DNA from: Cordilura impudica | Taxonomy: Eukaryota > Arthropoda > Insecta > Diptera > Scathophagidae | Assembly: GCA_963682025.1 (NCBI GenBank) | Contig: OY821519.1 | Coordinates: 196,758,920 to 196,822,919, forward strand | Direction: 5' to 3' | Length of the DNA stretch: 64,000 nt | In this document: positions 10,918-22,561 of the stretch, piece after piece | Numbering within the stretch: the first letter of the stretch is position 1 | Layout of the letters: the number at the start of each line of letters is the position of its first letter | Notes under the pieces: generated by a model | Told to the model about the DNA's origin: nothing | Seen by the model: only the letters and a program-made list of their open reading frames with translations | Databases searched by the model: none | Translations under genes and position numbers: made by a program

Positions 10918-11915
10918 AGTCATGAAAGAATTGTTATCGTCATAACATTCATCATCATCATTCTTAGAATTCCTATAGTCCCCGAAAATGTCTACATATT
11001 CCTTGCCTTGCTCTTTTACTTCTATCGGCTCGGCTGCCATTTCAAACTCTGGATCTCGAAATAAATGTTTTGCACGCCAGCAAATTTCTGTCGTGACCGT
11101 ATCGGGATGGCCCTTTCCTTTATATCTAAAATGAAATAAAAAAGGATTTAAAAAATAAAAAAGGAATACAGACAAACTTTTGTTACCTGAGCTCAAATGG
11201 TAAAGCAGTTTGTTGGAACCGCTCGCCTTGTTCATCAGATCCAGTTGGAAGTTGTTGGCTGAAGAACTCTGAATGGTGGTGCAGAAAATGAATCTTCAAA
11301 GACATTCGCACGTCAATCGCCTCAAATGCGTCCAACATAGCGCGCACCAATCGCTCATAGTCGTGGGAACGATGTTTACCGAGAAAGCTTTTTATGACTC
11401 TTTTCAAAACACTCCCAGTTTTTTTTCGGCTTCGAATCATCGAATCGTTCATCTGTGCTGAGTTTCCGAATATCTGGTCCGTTCAGCACACCTAGAAAGG
11501 ACAATTTTTTTTAACTGTAAAAAATATGAAAAGTTTTTACCTCACCTTTTTTTAATTTGTCAATGCTAATTTTCTCTTGGAAAACTTGATATTTTAAGAA
11601 GCCCAAAAAATCAAGAGTGTGATCCGGATTCTTCTTTTGATTATTTTTCCCAACGATGTGTTTTATGAAGCTTTTGACAAGCCCAAGCTTGATATGTAGT
11701 AGTGACATTAAAATCTTGTCGCGTAGCAATAGCGCTTTCTGTACCACTTTCATTTCGCCCAGTTTAGCCTCCGCTCTATCTTTCCAAGAATGATTGCCTT
11801 TGAAGCGCGAATTTCCGTTACAATAAAAACACATGTATTTTGTGGAGCCACCTTGCAAGCCACTCAGCATTATTATAATAAAAGTTTTATCTGGCCCTGG
11901 GTGGTCTAATATCAA
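10918..11915 (-). pseudogene. Three-exon remnant of an unnamed transposon-type protein family
   Basis: Exon 1 (11915-11546) carries LSGLQGGSTKYMCFYC and ILMSLLHIKLGLVKSFIKHI. Exon 2 (11491-11187) carries GVLNGPDIRKL, then SFLGKHR, RMSLKIHFLHHHSEFF and DEQGERF. Exon 3 (11125-10918) carries YKGKGHPDTV and a stop. These blocks, in this order, match an arthropod family I know only as 'uncharacterized protein' (family versions: GFTKYPCFLC, LLPPLHIKLGLMK, MSLKIHFLHSHLDFFP, DEQGERFHQD); it is multicopy and probably a transposase. Introns are 54 bp (11492-11545, GTGAGG...TAG) and 61 bp (11126-11186, GTAACA...TAG). One frameshift near 11400 separates KKNWECFEK from VIKSFLGKHR. The N-terminal half is missing: upstream of about 11915 the similarity stops. 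It is most likely a dead copy. Confidence 0.75.
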
Positions 11916-12335
11916 CCCTTAAATGCATGATCTTTTTTCCAACCTTTCTTATGTGAATACTTAATCCTAGTCCGTATACCCAACTTTCACTTGAAGAACA
12001 TATACCCAAGTACAGGAGTGGGCAGTAGCAATTTTTCTCGTTTTTCTTTATTATTATAATGCAATTTTTTAGCTCATATTTATATTTTTTGACGACCAGG
12101 AAATCACTACTGCAAATGAACTTGTGTGCTGCTAAATTCGTACTTGGAGGACTCGAGTTTGGAGTTTCAGCAAAAAGCCTTAAACGGTTTAGGAGGTACA
12201 AGACTACAAAGTGTCAACTGGCCACACCTGTACTCGGGTATAAGGAATAGAGGTAAATACTGCACATATGCTCCTAATAGGAACGAAGCAAACTTAAATA
12301 AGGAGTGTACTTCCCAATAGCAAATACCCAAACAG
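11916..12335. other. Unassigned flank of the TTATG array
   Basis: Open frames on both strands overlap here but none resembles a known protein. This is where the N-terminal part of the preceding gene should lie and does not. Confidence 0.4.
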
Positions 12336-12360
12336 TTAGGTTAGGTTAGATTAGATTGGA
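12336..12360. repeat. TTAGG-like leader of the array
   Basis: CAGTTAGGTTAGGTTAGATT followed by AGATTGGAT: TTAGG-type pentamers run directly into the TTATG array with the same 5-base phase. Confidence 0.8.
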
Positions 12361-13369
12361 TTATGTTATGTTATGTTATGTTATGTTATGTTATGTTATG
12401 TTATGTTATGTTATGTTATGTTATGTTATGTTATGTTATGTTATGTTATGTTATGTTATGTTATGTTATGTTATGTTATGTTATGTTATGTTATGTTATG
12501 TTTTTTTTATGTTATGTTATGTTATGTTATGTTATGTTATGTTATGTTATGTTATGTTATGTTATGTTATGTTATGTTATGTTATGTTATGTTATGTTAT
12601 GTTATGTTATGTTATGTTATGTTATGTTATGTTATGTTATGTTATGTTATGTTATGTTATGTTATGTTATGTTATGTTATGTTATGTTATGTTATGTTAT
12701 GTTATGTTATGTTATGTTATGTTATGTTATGTTATGTTATGTTATGTTATGTTATGTTATGTTATGTTATGTTATGTTATGTTATGTTATGTTATGTTAT
12801 GTTATGTTATGTTATGTTATGTTATGTTATGTTATGTTATGTTATGTTATGTTATGTTATGTTATGTTATGTTATGTTATGTTATGTTATGTTATGTTAT
12901 GTTATGTTATGTTATGTTATGTTATGTTATGTTATGTTATGTTATGTTATGTTATGTTCTGTTATGTTATGTTATGTTATGTTATGTTATTATGTTATGT
13001 TATGTTATGTTATGTTATGTTATGTTATGTTATGTTATGTTATGTTATGTTATGTTATGTTATGTTATGTTATGTTATGTTATGTTATGTTATGTTATGT
13101 TATGTTATGTTATGTTATGTTATGTTATGTTATGTTATGTTATGTTATGTTATGTTATGTTATGTTATGTTATGTTATGTTATGTTATGTTATGTTATGT
13201 TATGTTATGTTATGTTGTGTTATGTTATGTTATGTTATGTTATGTTATGTTATGTTATGTTATGTTATATTATGTTATGTTATGTTATGTTATGTTATGT
13301 TATGTTATGTTATGTTATGTTATGTTATGTTATGTTATGTTATGTTATGTTATGTTATGTTATGTTATG
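12361..13369. repeat. (TTATG)n satellite, ~200 units
   Basis: This is a pentanucleotide tandem over about 1.0 kb with only about five interruptions: a T-run at about 12502-12509, TTCTG at about 12958, a 3-base slip at about 12990, TTGTG at about 13216 and TTATA at about 13268. All three plus-strand frames are open and encode Met-Leu-Cys-Tyr-Val repeats, purely because a 5-base unit without a stop reads the same in every frame. No gene. Confidence 0.98.
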
Positions 13370-13650
13370 TATTGTTCGGTTAGGTTAGGTTTGGTTAGGT
13401 TAGGTTATTTTAGGTTTGGCTAGATTTGATTTCATGAGGCTGGTTAGGTTAGGTTAAGATTGGTTAGGGTATGTAAAGTTAAGTGAGGTTATGTTTGGTT
13501 AGTTTAGGTTATGTTAGGTGGGTTATTTTAGGTTAGGATATATTAGGCAATGTTATGCTAGGTTATACTAGGTTAAATAAGATTATATTCGGTTAGGTTC
13601 GGGTACGTTAAGTTAAGTTAAGTAAGGTTAGCTTAGGTAACGTTAAAAAT
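13370..13650. repeat. Degenerate TTAGG-like pentamer array
   Basis: GGTTAGGTTAGGTTTGGTTA-type repeats decay rightwards into GGTTATGTTAGG, AAGTTAAGTTAAG and similar. The unit equals the canonical insect telomere pentamer TTAGG, which Diptera are known to have lost. It is the same phase as, and the likely ancestor of, the TTATG array. Confidence 0.85.
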
Positions 13651-13991
13651 ATCTAATATTTTAATCATACCCTGGAGACCAATTTGATACCACACGACGT
13701 ATGTACTTTCAGCTCAGTCCTCAGCGAAAAACTAATTTGAGTTTCTTATGAAACTTTTAATATATAATATTTCAGCATTTGGGAGAAATAACATCTTAGA
13801 GTGGTAAAATCCAGGTTAAATGATGCATTCCCGACATTTGAAATACTGCTATGGCCATAATTGTAACCTCGTCATTGCAGTCTGCTCCTTGGACTGATAA
13901 CCGATGTGGCTGCTGATTGCTTAGATAATATGTGCAATAGTATTTAGTTGTAAGTGAGTGTTCAATACATCCGATGTATCCTTACGCCAGT
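13651..13991. other. Unassigned flank of the hAT element
   Basis: No coding or repeat signal recognised. It ends with GTTGCGAT (13992-13999), the left copy of the hAT target duplication. Confidence 0.45.
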
Positions 13992-13999
13992 GTTGCGAT

Positions 14000-16748
14000 C
14001 AGTGCTGCCATATATTTTTTGGAAAAAACTTTTCATTTCTGAAAAAAAAAAAGTTTTTTTTAACAAAAAAAGTGCTAAAATCAACAAAAAAACACATATA
14101 AAAACAAATATACAATATATTTTGAATTCAATTCTGTGAACAAGTAAAAAATCATAACATAAAAAACATTTTTCTATAGTACTATAGATAGAACAAAAAA
14201 TATAACATATTTTTCAATTTAACTTTTTACATTATAAGGAACTTATACATACAAATGAATTAAATTCACATTTTGAGATCATAAAAAAAAATATAAAATA
14301 AATAAAATTATATAAAAATATTATATATACTTGGCCTCATTACATTTTAAAGCCATTTCTTTTGATTGTACAAAGTTTGTGCAATTGTTCTTATTTTTTT
14401 TTTAAAGTCTTTTGTTCTTAAATACCACATAAAGTTGGAATCTCTAATTTGTTTCTTGTTTTGTTTTTATTTAAATTAATTTTCGAAAAAATTCGCTCTA
14501 CGTTGGCTGTGGATACAGGTACCGATAAAATTGCATAAACTAATATGTATATGTAAATTAGGAAAAAGTTTAGATCCATCACAACGTTTAACTTTAAATA
14601 TGACCTCTCTAAACTTTTCAATATTTTGCTCCTCCAATAAATTAAATTCCGCAAAATCAAAATAGAGCAGCTCTCGCCATTTATCATCAGTTTTTTGAAC
14701 ATTATTCAAATCAACTACATTTGGTACAAAAGCACATAATTGCGCTATACTCTTTTTGTTAGTTTTAGCTAAAACTTCAATACATTTGAGGAAATCATTT
14801 TCAAAATCAAACCTTTTTAATAAGTGATTACAAAGTTCAACATAAAGTTTAAAACAATGAGTTCTAAAATTCACTTCATTTGCCTCAGATAGTTTGTTTG
14901 AACTTATTGCTAAAGATACTTCAGCACCTAAGTAAATTTCTTTGACATCTTTAAGATATGTGCTATTGTTAACATCAATTTGTTTGAACTTTCCAAAACT
15001 TATATATTCATCCTTAACTACATATTCAAATATTTTGCTATACAAACGATTTATTTCCCCATTAAGCAAATGTATTTGTGGACTTCCGCTTTGAAATAAT
15101 CGGTTTAACTTATTGATGTCGTTCAATATAAATTTTAAAAATAATAAATCGAGCTCAAATTCAGGCTTTTGTATAATTTCGATAACTCTTTTAGTAGAGT
15201 AAAATTTTTCTAAATCTTCATGCAAAAAAAAAAAAATAACTTTAAAACATCCAATCGGCTATGAAGTTGGTTACGGTAGCTTCGAGCGAAAGCCAACGTG
15301 CTTGCGAAGGATGCAACATTTTTCGGGGATTATAATCCAATAAAATTTGAAGGTCTGCAAATAAATCTACCCTCTTTGGGCTATTTTCAATAAAATTGTA
15401 AATGTCCCTGGCACCACCTTCAACAAATTTGTGCAAAAATTACATGCATAGTTAGCACAAAGTGCAACTGAATGAAAAGTGCATTTAAATATAATAAGAT
15501 TGCGACAATCTTTTTTTAAAAGAGTGGCCACTGAATGGTTAGCACCAGTCATCACGTTGGCCCCATCTGCAGCAAAGCCTATTAGGTTTGTTTTGTAGCC
15601 AATGTTATTTTGGTTGAAAACATTCACTATAATTTCATAAATGCCTATACCATTGCAATTTCTAAATTTAATAATGTCAAGAAAAAAATCACAAATCTTG
15701 CTGTTAAATGCAACTCGTTGTTGATGTATCCATAGATTCGTCGACGCATAGGAAAACCTTTTCATTCGCAGCATATTACATAATTCATCTTGCTGCGTTT
15801 CTCCAATGGCATTCTGCACTAGGGCTGTTATTTTAGTTCTTGCACATGATGTTTTTTTTATGAGCGCTGAATCATCGACAGTACTTTGTAGCAGCGGAAC
15901 TAAATGATCCATTGCCAAAAATGGAACATTATGCTCCACACAGAAAGCTGCCAAGTGCTGTTCAATATTTGACACTTTGTCATTAAATTTACCTGCATTA
16001 CCAAAAACTAAGCTGCTTCCTGCTTGCACTTCAATGGCCTTTGCTCTTTCAATGTGCTTTGAAGTTATTGCGTGCGCTTTCAAATCTGATAATCCTCCCT
16101 GTGCTTTTAATTGGCAATTGCAAAATTTACAAAAAAGAAAATTATTTTCGCTTTTTTTTATCCATGCCTTCAATAGTGTGTGGCCTTTCCACGATTTTAC
16201 GTAATTTCCAAGTTTCCTTTTTTTTGATTGACGAGAGGGGAGACTCAGAAATCTCTATGACATTTTCTGAGGTGATGTCGTCGTTTCCTTTGCTTGAATC
16301 TTAAAAAATAAATAATTCCTCATTAAACATTTTTTGAATAACATTACAATATCTTAAGCTTACCATTTTTTTTTTTAAATATTTATCAATTTGTAAGAAA
16401 AAATATTCACCAATTTCCACAGAACCAGAACGAATTGACTTTGAAAAAAAAAAAACAATGGATATCATTGTTGCATTAAAATGGTAGTAACAAAAATTGT
16501 TACATGGATGCAGTAAAAAGGGTGTAAAAAGTATGATATCGATGCAGTAGAGGATAGTATAAAAAATAGTCTAAAATTAAGTTTAAAAATATATTCTTTT
16601 TAATGAATTCCAATTGGCAGATTAATTTTTTTTTAACCTTTTAAAAACTTGATAAATTTTGAAAAAAACTTTTTTTGTAGAAAAAAACTTGAAAACTTTT
16701 TAGCACCTCAAAAAACTAAAAGGGAAAACTTGATATATGGCAACGCTG
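14000..16748 (-). mobile_element. Complete hAT element with TIRs and 8-bp TSD
   Basis: The left end is CAGTGCTGCCATATAT (14000-14015). The complement of the right end is CAGCGTTGCCATATAT (16733-16748). CAGNGNTGCCA is a classic hAT terminus. The 8-bp direct repeat GTTGCGAT flanks it at 13992-13999 and 16749-16756, the hAT target-site length. The 2,749-bp interior encodes one hAT-type transposase on the minus strand, now broken. Subterminal sequences are poly-A/T-rich with GTTTTTT/AAAAAACTT motifs on both sides. Confidence 0.95.
14418..16310 (-). pseudogene. hAT-superfamily transposase, broken
   Basis: Read on the minus strand, 16173-15367 begins with a BED-type zinc finger (FCKFCNCQLKA...LKAHAITSKH). 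It is followed by the catalytic-core-like GFAADGANVMTGANHSVATL with KCTFHSVALCANYAC about 25 residues on, a pattern of hAT relatives of the ZMYM/ZBED-like group. After a frameshift, 15436-15242 gives PSQARWLSLEATVTNF (family: RWLS-x-xx-AV). 15225-14476 gives the long alpha-helical insertion domain. After another frameshift near 14700-14500 comes the C-terminal dimerisation motif ILSVPVSTANVERIFSKIN. Order and total length (about 600 residues) fit a full transposase. At least two or three frame changes and an A-run at 15227-15236 disable it. It is the resident of the hAT element around it. Confidence 0.88.
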
Positions 16749-16818
16749 GTTGCGATAAGCAGGCCACCATATGAATAGCTCGATCAGCACTAAATAATGC
16801 CAAATGGTAACATTGTCG

Positions 16819-17622
16819 TTTTTATACCCTATACCACTATGTGGTTTGGGTATAATGACTTTGTGCTGCTGTTTGTAACAACCAAAAATATTTGACCTAC
16901 ACCCATCTTTAATTATACCGATCGAATCAGAATCACTATCTGATTCGATTTAACGATGTCCGTCCGTCCGTCCGTCCGTCTGTGTGTCCATGTAAAGCTT
17001 GTAATCAAACTGCAGGTCGCAAATATGAATATATTTTTACGAAATTTGGTATTTGATCTTTTGTCGGCCATGGGATGAACGCTATTGAAATTGGTGAGAA
17101 TCCGTCCATGTTCAGACCTAGCCCACATACAAAGGACCCCTATGAAATCAACATATATTGCCATAAGACCCAAATTATCATACATATCTGAATCAAATTG
17201 GGTTTGTATGTATATATTACATCCATTAATCAGTAGTCCAAAACTGATCCCTATTGGACAACTCTTAGTCATAGGCCCCATATAGAGCTGCTTCCCGATC
17301 TTCACTTAAATCTATCAAAAAACAAAAGTATTACACGGATTCCTTTCAAATTTGGTCTGTATATATTTTTCAAAGTATAAGTGACTTTACCAAATATGGT
17401 CAGGATCGGTCCATTTTTCGACCTAGTCCCCATTTAAATATAGTATCCGATATAAACTTTTTATATCTGCAGCGAAAAAAATTAATAATAAATACCACTC
17501 AAGTTTGGTTTATGCATATTTGCTATATCCAATTAGTTGGACTGAAGAGATAGGGTCTCTTAACCATGGTATAGGGTATCGTATAGTCGGGCTAGACCGA
17601 CTATAATTTTCTTACTTGTTTT
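16819..17622 (+). mobile_element. Family A repeat, full length
   Basis: It starts TTTTTATACCCTATACCACT and ends with GGTATAGGGTATCGTATAG, the palindrome TAGTCGGGCTAGACCGACTA (17584-17603) and ATTTTCTTACTTGTTTT. Internal landmarks in order are: TTTGTGCTGCTGTTTGTAAC, CCGATCGAATCAGAATCACT, a (GTCC)n tract at 16957-16980, TGTCCATGTAAAGCTTGTAA, ATCGGTCCATTTTTCGACCT and ATATCTGCAG. It has no coding capacity. The ends TATACCCTATACCA and TGGTATAGGGTAT are inverted relative to each other. The class is unresolved. Confidence 0.9.
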
Positions 17623-17648
17623 AAATTAAAATTAAAATTAAGATTGAT

Positions 17649-18020
17649 TTGATGAGTGAAATGGGGTTTAAATCACTCCGTGACTGGGCATGACAATGCG
17701 CGACTGTGTGTGACCATCTTAAGATTAATCTTTGGCCACAACAAGTCTATGGAAAAAGTTTCAGATCGATCGGATGAGAGGAAGTGAGGTTTTAATCTAT
17801 CCACGGCTGTGCGTGAGTGTGCGTGACTATGTCAAAGTTAATCGTTTTTTACGCCAAGTGTATCGACCAAGTTTCAGATCGATCGGATAAGGGGAAATGG
17901 GTTTTAAAGCACTCCGTGAATGTGCGTGACTACCCCAAAATTAATCAATAGTCACAACGAGACTATGGGCCAAGTTTCAGATCAATTGGATAAGGGGGAA
18001 AGGGATTGCCCTACGACAGA
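17649..18020 (+). repeat. Tandem ~100-120-bp repeats ending in a (GACA)n tract
   Basis: Three consecutive units start near 17649, 17771 and 17886. Each has GATNAGNGGNAATGNGGTTTTAA, a CTCCGTGA/GTGCGTGACT block, AAAATTAATC, then 'AAGTTTCAGATCGATCG'. A fourth begins at about 17988 and runs into CGACAGACAGACAGACAG. The complement of one unit occurs at about 30755-30895 inside another element, so this is a transposon-derived block. Confidence 0.75.
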
Positions 18021-19055
18021 CAGACAGACAGAGAGTATGAGTTAGAAAACAGTTTAAAAAGAGATTAAGTTTAAGCAGTCCAGAAGAGAAAAAAAAGCAA
18101 AACCGAGGGCCGAATGCAAAAACTAGGCATATGTAGCTTAAAAGACATGTTTTTTTTTATTTCAAAGAAAGTTTGTTGAAAAATTAACGTTATATAAAGC
18201 GAATGTTACAGATTCTACATTGGAGAAGGTATTAATTTAACTTGTTAATAAGCATTAACCACATTTGATTGAAATTGTTATTATTATTTTGCTCGATATG
18301 AAGTAAAGCGTACACAGGAAGGGAAATTTTATGGTTATTGATCCAAAAAATTCCAAACTATGACAATATTTAGTGAGGTCACTTATGTGCTTTACAAATA
18401 CACCGGCGGACTGTCATTGTTAAATCTATTGCGGTGAATTAGTCAGACCTTAATAATTATTTTTTTGGCTACAATAGTAGACAATTATTTGCCCTTTTTG
18501 GTTACATCCACGTTACCTTTTGTAAGGAACGTAATGTCTGTTTTTATTACAAATAATTTCAATTTAGCACGGAAGTGAAGCCATAAGTATTCAACGCTTA
18601 AAAAAAAAAGAAAAAAGTATTATTCAATTTAGTCACGTAATCAACAAAAATACTTTTGACTGTCAAGGTGATGTACAGTCTAAAAAAAGACACAAAGTTG
18701 CAGGCCTTATATAATATTCTTCAAAAGGAATGGAATACGAAGCATAAATCCCAAAGGAAATTTATTGAGATTCACCAGAGGGATGGTGACAGAAATTTTA
18801 TTGTTTTTTTTTTTTTTTTTTGGTATTTTTAATAGAATTTTCTAAACAAATTTTTTCTGACATTTAGCGAAAAAAAACGCCAATATTAAATTGCAAGATT
18901 GATAATTTATCCAAAAATCTTAAGATGTTGCTGTAAACTTGGATAATCAATAACCATCAAAAGTTAATTGAACCACTTTTGGTGAATGAAACTAAATAGG
19001 AAGAAGTTGAACTAAGAAAGTGTTAGCTAAGAAAGTTATAATCCGTTTAGGATGT
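18021..19055. other. Unassigned, AT-rich
   Basis: No gene recognised. It contains poly-A/T runs at about 18600 and 18805-18822. Confidence 0.4.
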
Positions 19056-19059
19056 ATAT

Positions 19060-19240
19060 GAGATAACTTGAGTCATGAGCTACGTGAAAGGATCTAAGAT
19101 GCAAAAATCATGCTGCGTGAAGTTTTTAATGGACAAACGTTGTGGAAAATTGCCAAATATGTGATGTCAGGACCAATGTTAGAGTTCATATCGATAAATC
19201 ATAAAATAGAAATTAACAATAGGACTAAAATCTGTCATGA
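19060..19240 (+). pseudogene. Possible Tc1-like transposase N-terminal remnant
   Basis: One frame gives LSHELRERI, a stop, then MLREVFNGQTLWKIAKYVMSG. This resembles the helix-turn-helix start of Tc1 transposases (ELSxELRERI...GKTxREIAKxLGVS). There is no catalytic domain nearby and the match is short, so it could be chance. No inverted termini were located. Confidence 0.35.
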
Positions 19241-20094
19241 ACAACATAACTGTAAAGCAATATTCACATAATCTAGATCGATTTTGACATTTTAACTTCT
19301 TTTGTAAAGTGAATAATTTGAATAGGGCTTTAAATTTTGTCGATAAAAAGTACAGAAATATTTTTTATGATCGATAAATCTAAAACGAGAAATTTAATTT
19401 TTAATTGAAAATTGTTTACACAAATAACAATAAAAACTTAAAAAAATTAATTTAAGATATTTTCTAACTCTTAATTTTAATAAAGATAAATATGAAAATA
19501 TTCCCGTAGATTTTTTAACTTAAAAAATCAAAAAGAGTTTCAACCAATCATATAATTATACGCTAAACACATTTCTTGTGGTACGATTAGTGAACTCAAT
19601 ACTGAACCGGGGTTCATAGAAAAACCACTATTGTGAAGTAAATCACGCGAATAACTGCACTATTATTTTTATTTTTTTTTTTTTTAACCGGTTAGGCAAC
19701 ACAGGTAAAAATGAGAAAGGATTAATTCACTAATATACACGCAATCGAATTTCATCATTGTTGTATATCACAAGACCTGTGTTAAATTGTAAGTTGCATA
19801 AAATGGCTTAGCACACATTTAGGCTCTTATAAAAATATTTTTTAACAATTCTGTTTATATTTCTGCCATGTGTTCAACAAATATTCTTAATGAAATTTAA
19901 TAAAGTTTAGTTAAAAATTCATAATCTAATCAATTTTATTTAAAACTTACTTACCAGCAATCAAGGATTATTATCACAAAGTCATTCAAAAAGTTTGAGG
20001 CATTTTGAAGTCAATTTTTAATACAATCGTAATACTTCTACAAAGATCTACAACTGGCAGAGTTGACTGCGATCTTAACAGAAATGTAAGCAGA
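19241..20094. other. AT-rich DNA, nothing recognised
   Basis: No coding, RNA or repeat signal recognised apart from T-runs near 19670. Confidence 0.4.
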
Positions 20095-20250
20095 CTTAGG
20101 GCGAGTTTCTAGGTTGCCAGTTAAACTTAGTTTAGTTAAACTAACAATTTTTAATGCTTTTAATCAAATAGTTTGAAACTTATAGGCGTTAAAATATCTA
20201 AGTTTAACTAAACTAAGTTTAACTGACATCCCAAAAACTCAGTCTTAATC
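20095..20250. repeat. Short inverted-repeat element (MITE-like)
   Basis: The left arm reads GAGTTTCTAGGTTGCCAGTT then AAACTTAGTTTAGTTAAACT. The complement of the right arm (about 20190-20245) reads GAGTTTTTGGGATGTCAGTT then AAACTTAGTTTAGTTAAACT. The arms are about 60 bp around a short centre. Size and structure fit a MITE or a hairpin-forming insertion. No clear target duplication was seen. Confidence 0.7.
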
Positions 20251-20689
20251 GGTTTGATCGATCGAATGAATTGAATTTAGTAGTATAATTCATATTACTG
20301 AGTATTAAATCTTATTGCCCATAACTTTGAGTCATTTAATTTGGGCGAAATGAATTTAGTTTGTTCATTTTGTCAAGCAAAAAATTTTCAATCAGAAATT
20401 GCTCTTCGTAATAATTATGCATTCCGTCTTTGTTTTTATGGAACCCATTTATTCAAAATTGAGTCTTCCTAAGCCCTTGTGAAGGAATTATTTTTATTAA
20501 TCCCTCAATTAAACAAAAATCGGAAAGTTTTTTTTGAATAGTATACATTATTTTAATGCTCTTATAAATGGTGTGTACCATTTTAAAATTCGTGATATAT
20601 CCTTTCACTGAGCTGGTGCAAATTCCTTTAAAACAATGTCCAGCTATTTTCAGCTACCAGAAAGTGTAACATAAGAAGTCAGTATAACA

Positions 20690-20800
20690 ATATCTGTTAA
20701 TAACAACTTAGATCTTCGACGTTATAATGGTGCCACTCCAGCTGATGATGCTGCAATTTCGAAAGAATTTGTAGATAGTCTAAAGTGTCTTTCACCATTG
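20690..20800 (+). pseudogene. Possible Helitron replicase fragment
   Basis: An open stretch reads NNNLDLRRYNGATPADDAAI. It resembles the Helitron-protein motif of the form DPRRYNxPTxxEVAAI found N-terminal of the Rep domain. No HUH or helicase motif follows, so this is at most an isolated remnant. A (dispersed) autonomous Helitron relative would fit the non-autonomous Helitrons in this window. Confidence 0.4.
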
Positions 20801-21287
20801 CCTTTCTTCGGTAAAGCGATGCTAATGTCACAGATTAAGTACCAAAACTTATTTATTAATTGTTATAAAAAAATAATAGTTTTCCCATTCGTTACAATAA
20901 GGATATGTTTTAGCCTTTTTTGTATTCATTATTTCACTTCTTTCTAAAAATAGTGCAATTTTAATTTACAATAAAACATTTAGAAATTAGTTTTAAGTAT
21001 CATACCAGAAAACTTCGCAGAAGTTAGCATGAATTATATTTAAATCCTGTCTTCACTTACAAAAAATTCCAAAAAAAAAAAAAAAAAAAAAATACCTTTA
21101 CTTCAAATGTAGTTATGAATAACAAAAATTAATTGCTGCCGTACATTCGCAGAAATTATTTAAAATAAGAAATAAAAATATCTGCCTGGTAATTGTAGCC
21201 AGTAATTGTTTCAGTATTTCCTAATAAATTTACTAATGCAGAAAAATCTGCCTAGCTGAATTCTTTTTTATTCAGTGATATCATGCA
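20801..21287. other. Unassigned, AT-rich
   Basis: Nothing recognised except a 22-base A-run near 21071-21092. Confidence 0.4.
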
Positions 21288-22077
21288 TTTTTATACCCTA
21301 TACCACTATGTGGTTTGGGTATAATGACTTTGTGCTGCTTTTTCTAACTACCAAAAATATTTGAGCTAAACCCATCTTTTATTATACCGATCGACTCAGA
21401 ATCACTTTCTGAGTCGATTTAGCGATGTTCGTCCGTCCGTCCGTCCGTCTGTGTGTCCATGTAAATCTTTTAATCAAACTACAGGTCAATAAAATATGAA
21501 TATATTTTGATGAAATTTGGTATATAAGCCTTTCTCGCCCATAGGATGAAAGCTGTTGAAATTGGTGAGAATCGGTCCATGTTCAGACCTTGTCTCATAC
21601 AAATGATCCCTTTGAAATCGACATAAATTGCCACAAGATCCAAATTATCATATAGATCTCAGTCATATTGGGTTTGTATGTGTTTATTATATCCATTAAT
21701 CAGTGGTCCATAAATAATACCTATAGGACAATTCGTAGTTATAGGCCCAATATAGTGCTGCTTCCCGATCTTCATTTAAATCTATCAAAAAACTAAAATA
21801 TTGCACAGATTTTTCTCAAATTTGGTTTGTATATATTTTTTCAAAATATAAGTGACTTTACCAAATATTGTCAGGATCGGTCCATTTTTCGACCTAGTCC
21901 TTATATAAATATTGCAACCGATATGAACTTTTTCATATCTGCAGCCAAAAAAAAATTAAAAACAATGCCACTAAAATTTTGTTTTGGCTTATTTTTTAAA
22001 GCCAATTATTTGGACCTAAACTATGGCATAGGGTATCGTATAGGCGGTCTAGACCGACTATAATTTTCTTTCTTGTT
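21288..22077 (+). mobile_element. Family A repeat, full length
   Basis: It starts TTTTTATACCCTATACCACT and ends GGTATCGTATAGGCGGTCTA GACCGACTA then TAATTTTCTTTCTTGTT. All internal landmarks are present, including the (GTCC)n tract at about 21429-21448. It is diverged from the 16819 copy in the last third. Confidence 0.9.
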
Positions 22078-22299
22078 AATAGTTAATTTTTTCACAAGCG
22101 TATTTTTTAATAGTTAGTTTTTTTCTAATGTGAAATGAGAATTCTTTGATAATTAAAAAATTTCAATCAAGAATGAATTATTTATGTTATCAGATGGGGG
22201 GAGGGGGAATTTTCTTTTTTTAAATACATAATGACGTGCTCGGTTGCGATCGATTTTAAATTAATATGCGATCGACCTTATGGGCACTACTATCTAATA

Positions 22300-22561
22300 T
22301 TCTGTGATCAGAGTATAATGAGTTTATACTGATGTTTATAACTACCAAAAGTACTTGACCGAGTCCTAACATATATTATAACGATCGACCCTTAAATATA
22401 TTTTGAGTCAGTTTAGGGATTCCGTTCCTCCGTCCGCTGAGAAGTATGGTATAGAGGCTTTTGACGACCATAGGACGATCGCTATTGGAAGTGATGAAAA
22501 TCGGTGTGTGTTCATACCTTTCCCCCATTAAAAAAAATCCCCTATGAGATCAATTTGAATC
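22300..22561 (+). mobile_element. Family A repeat, degraded left part
   Basis: CAGAGTATAATGAGTTTATA, ACTACCAAAAGTACTTGACC, TATAACGATCGACC, TTTTGAGTCAGTTTAG and GCCATTGGAAGTGATGAAAATCGG-type blocks follow family A in order. The similarity stops at the MITE at 22562 and resumes at 23038, so this copy is split. Confidence 0.65.

Noticed and set aside
12356..13423. Reading frames of 336-355 codons in all three plus frames
   Set aside because: They are the TTATG pentamer translated; every frame is open because the unit has no stop, so there is no gene.
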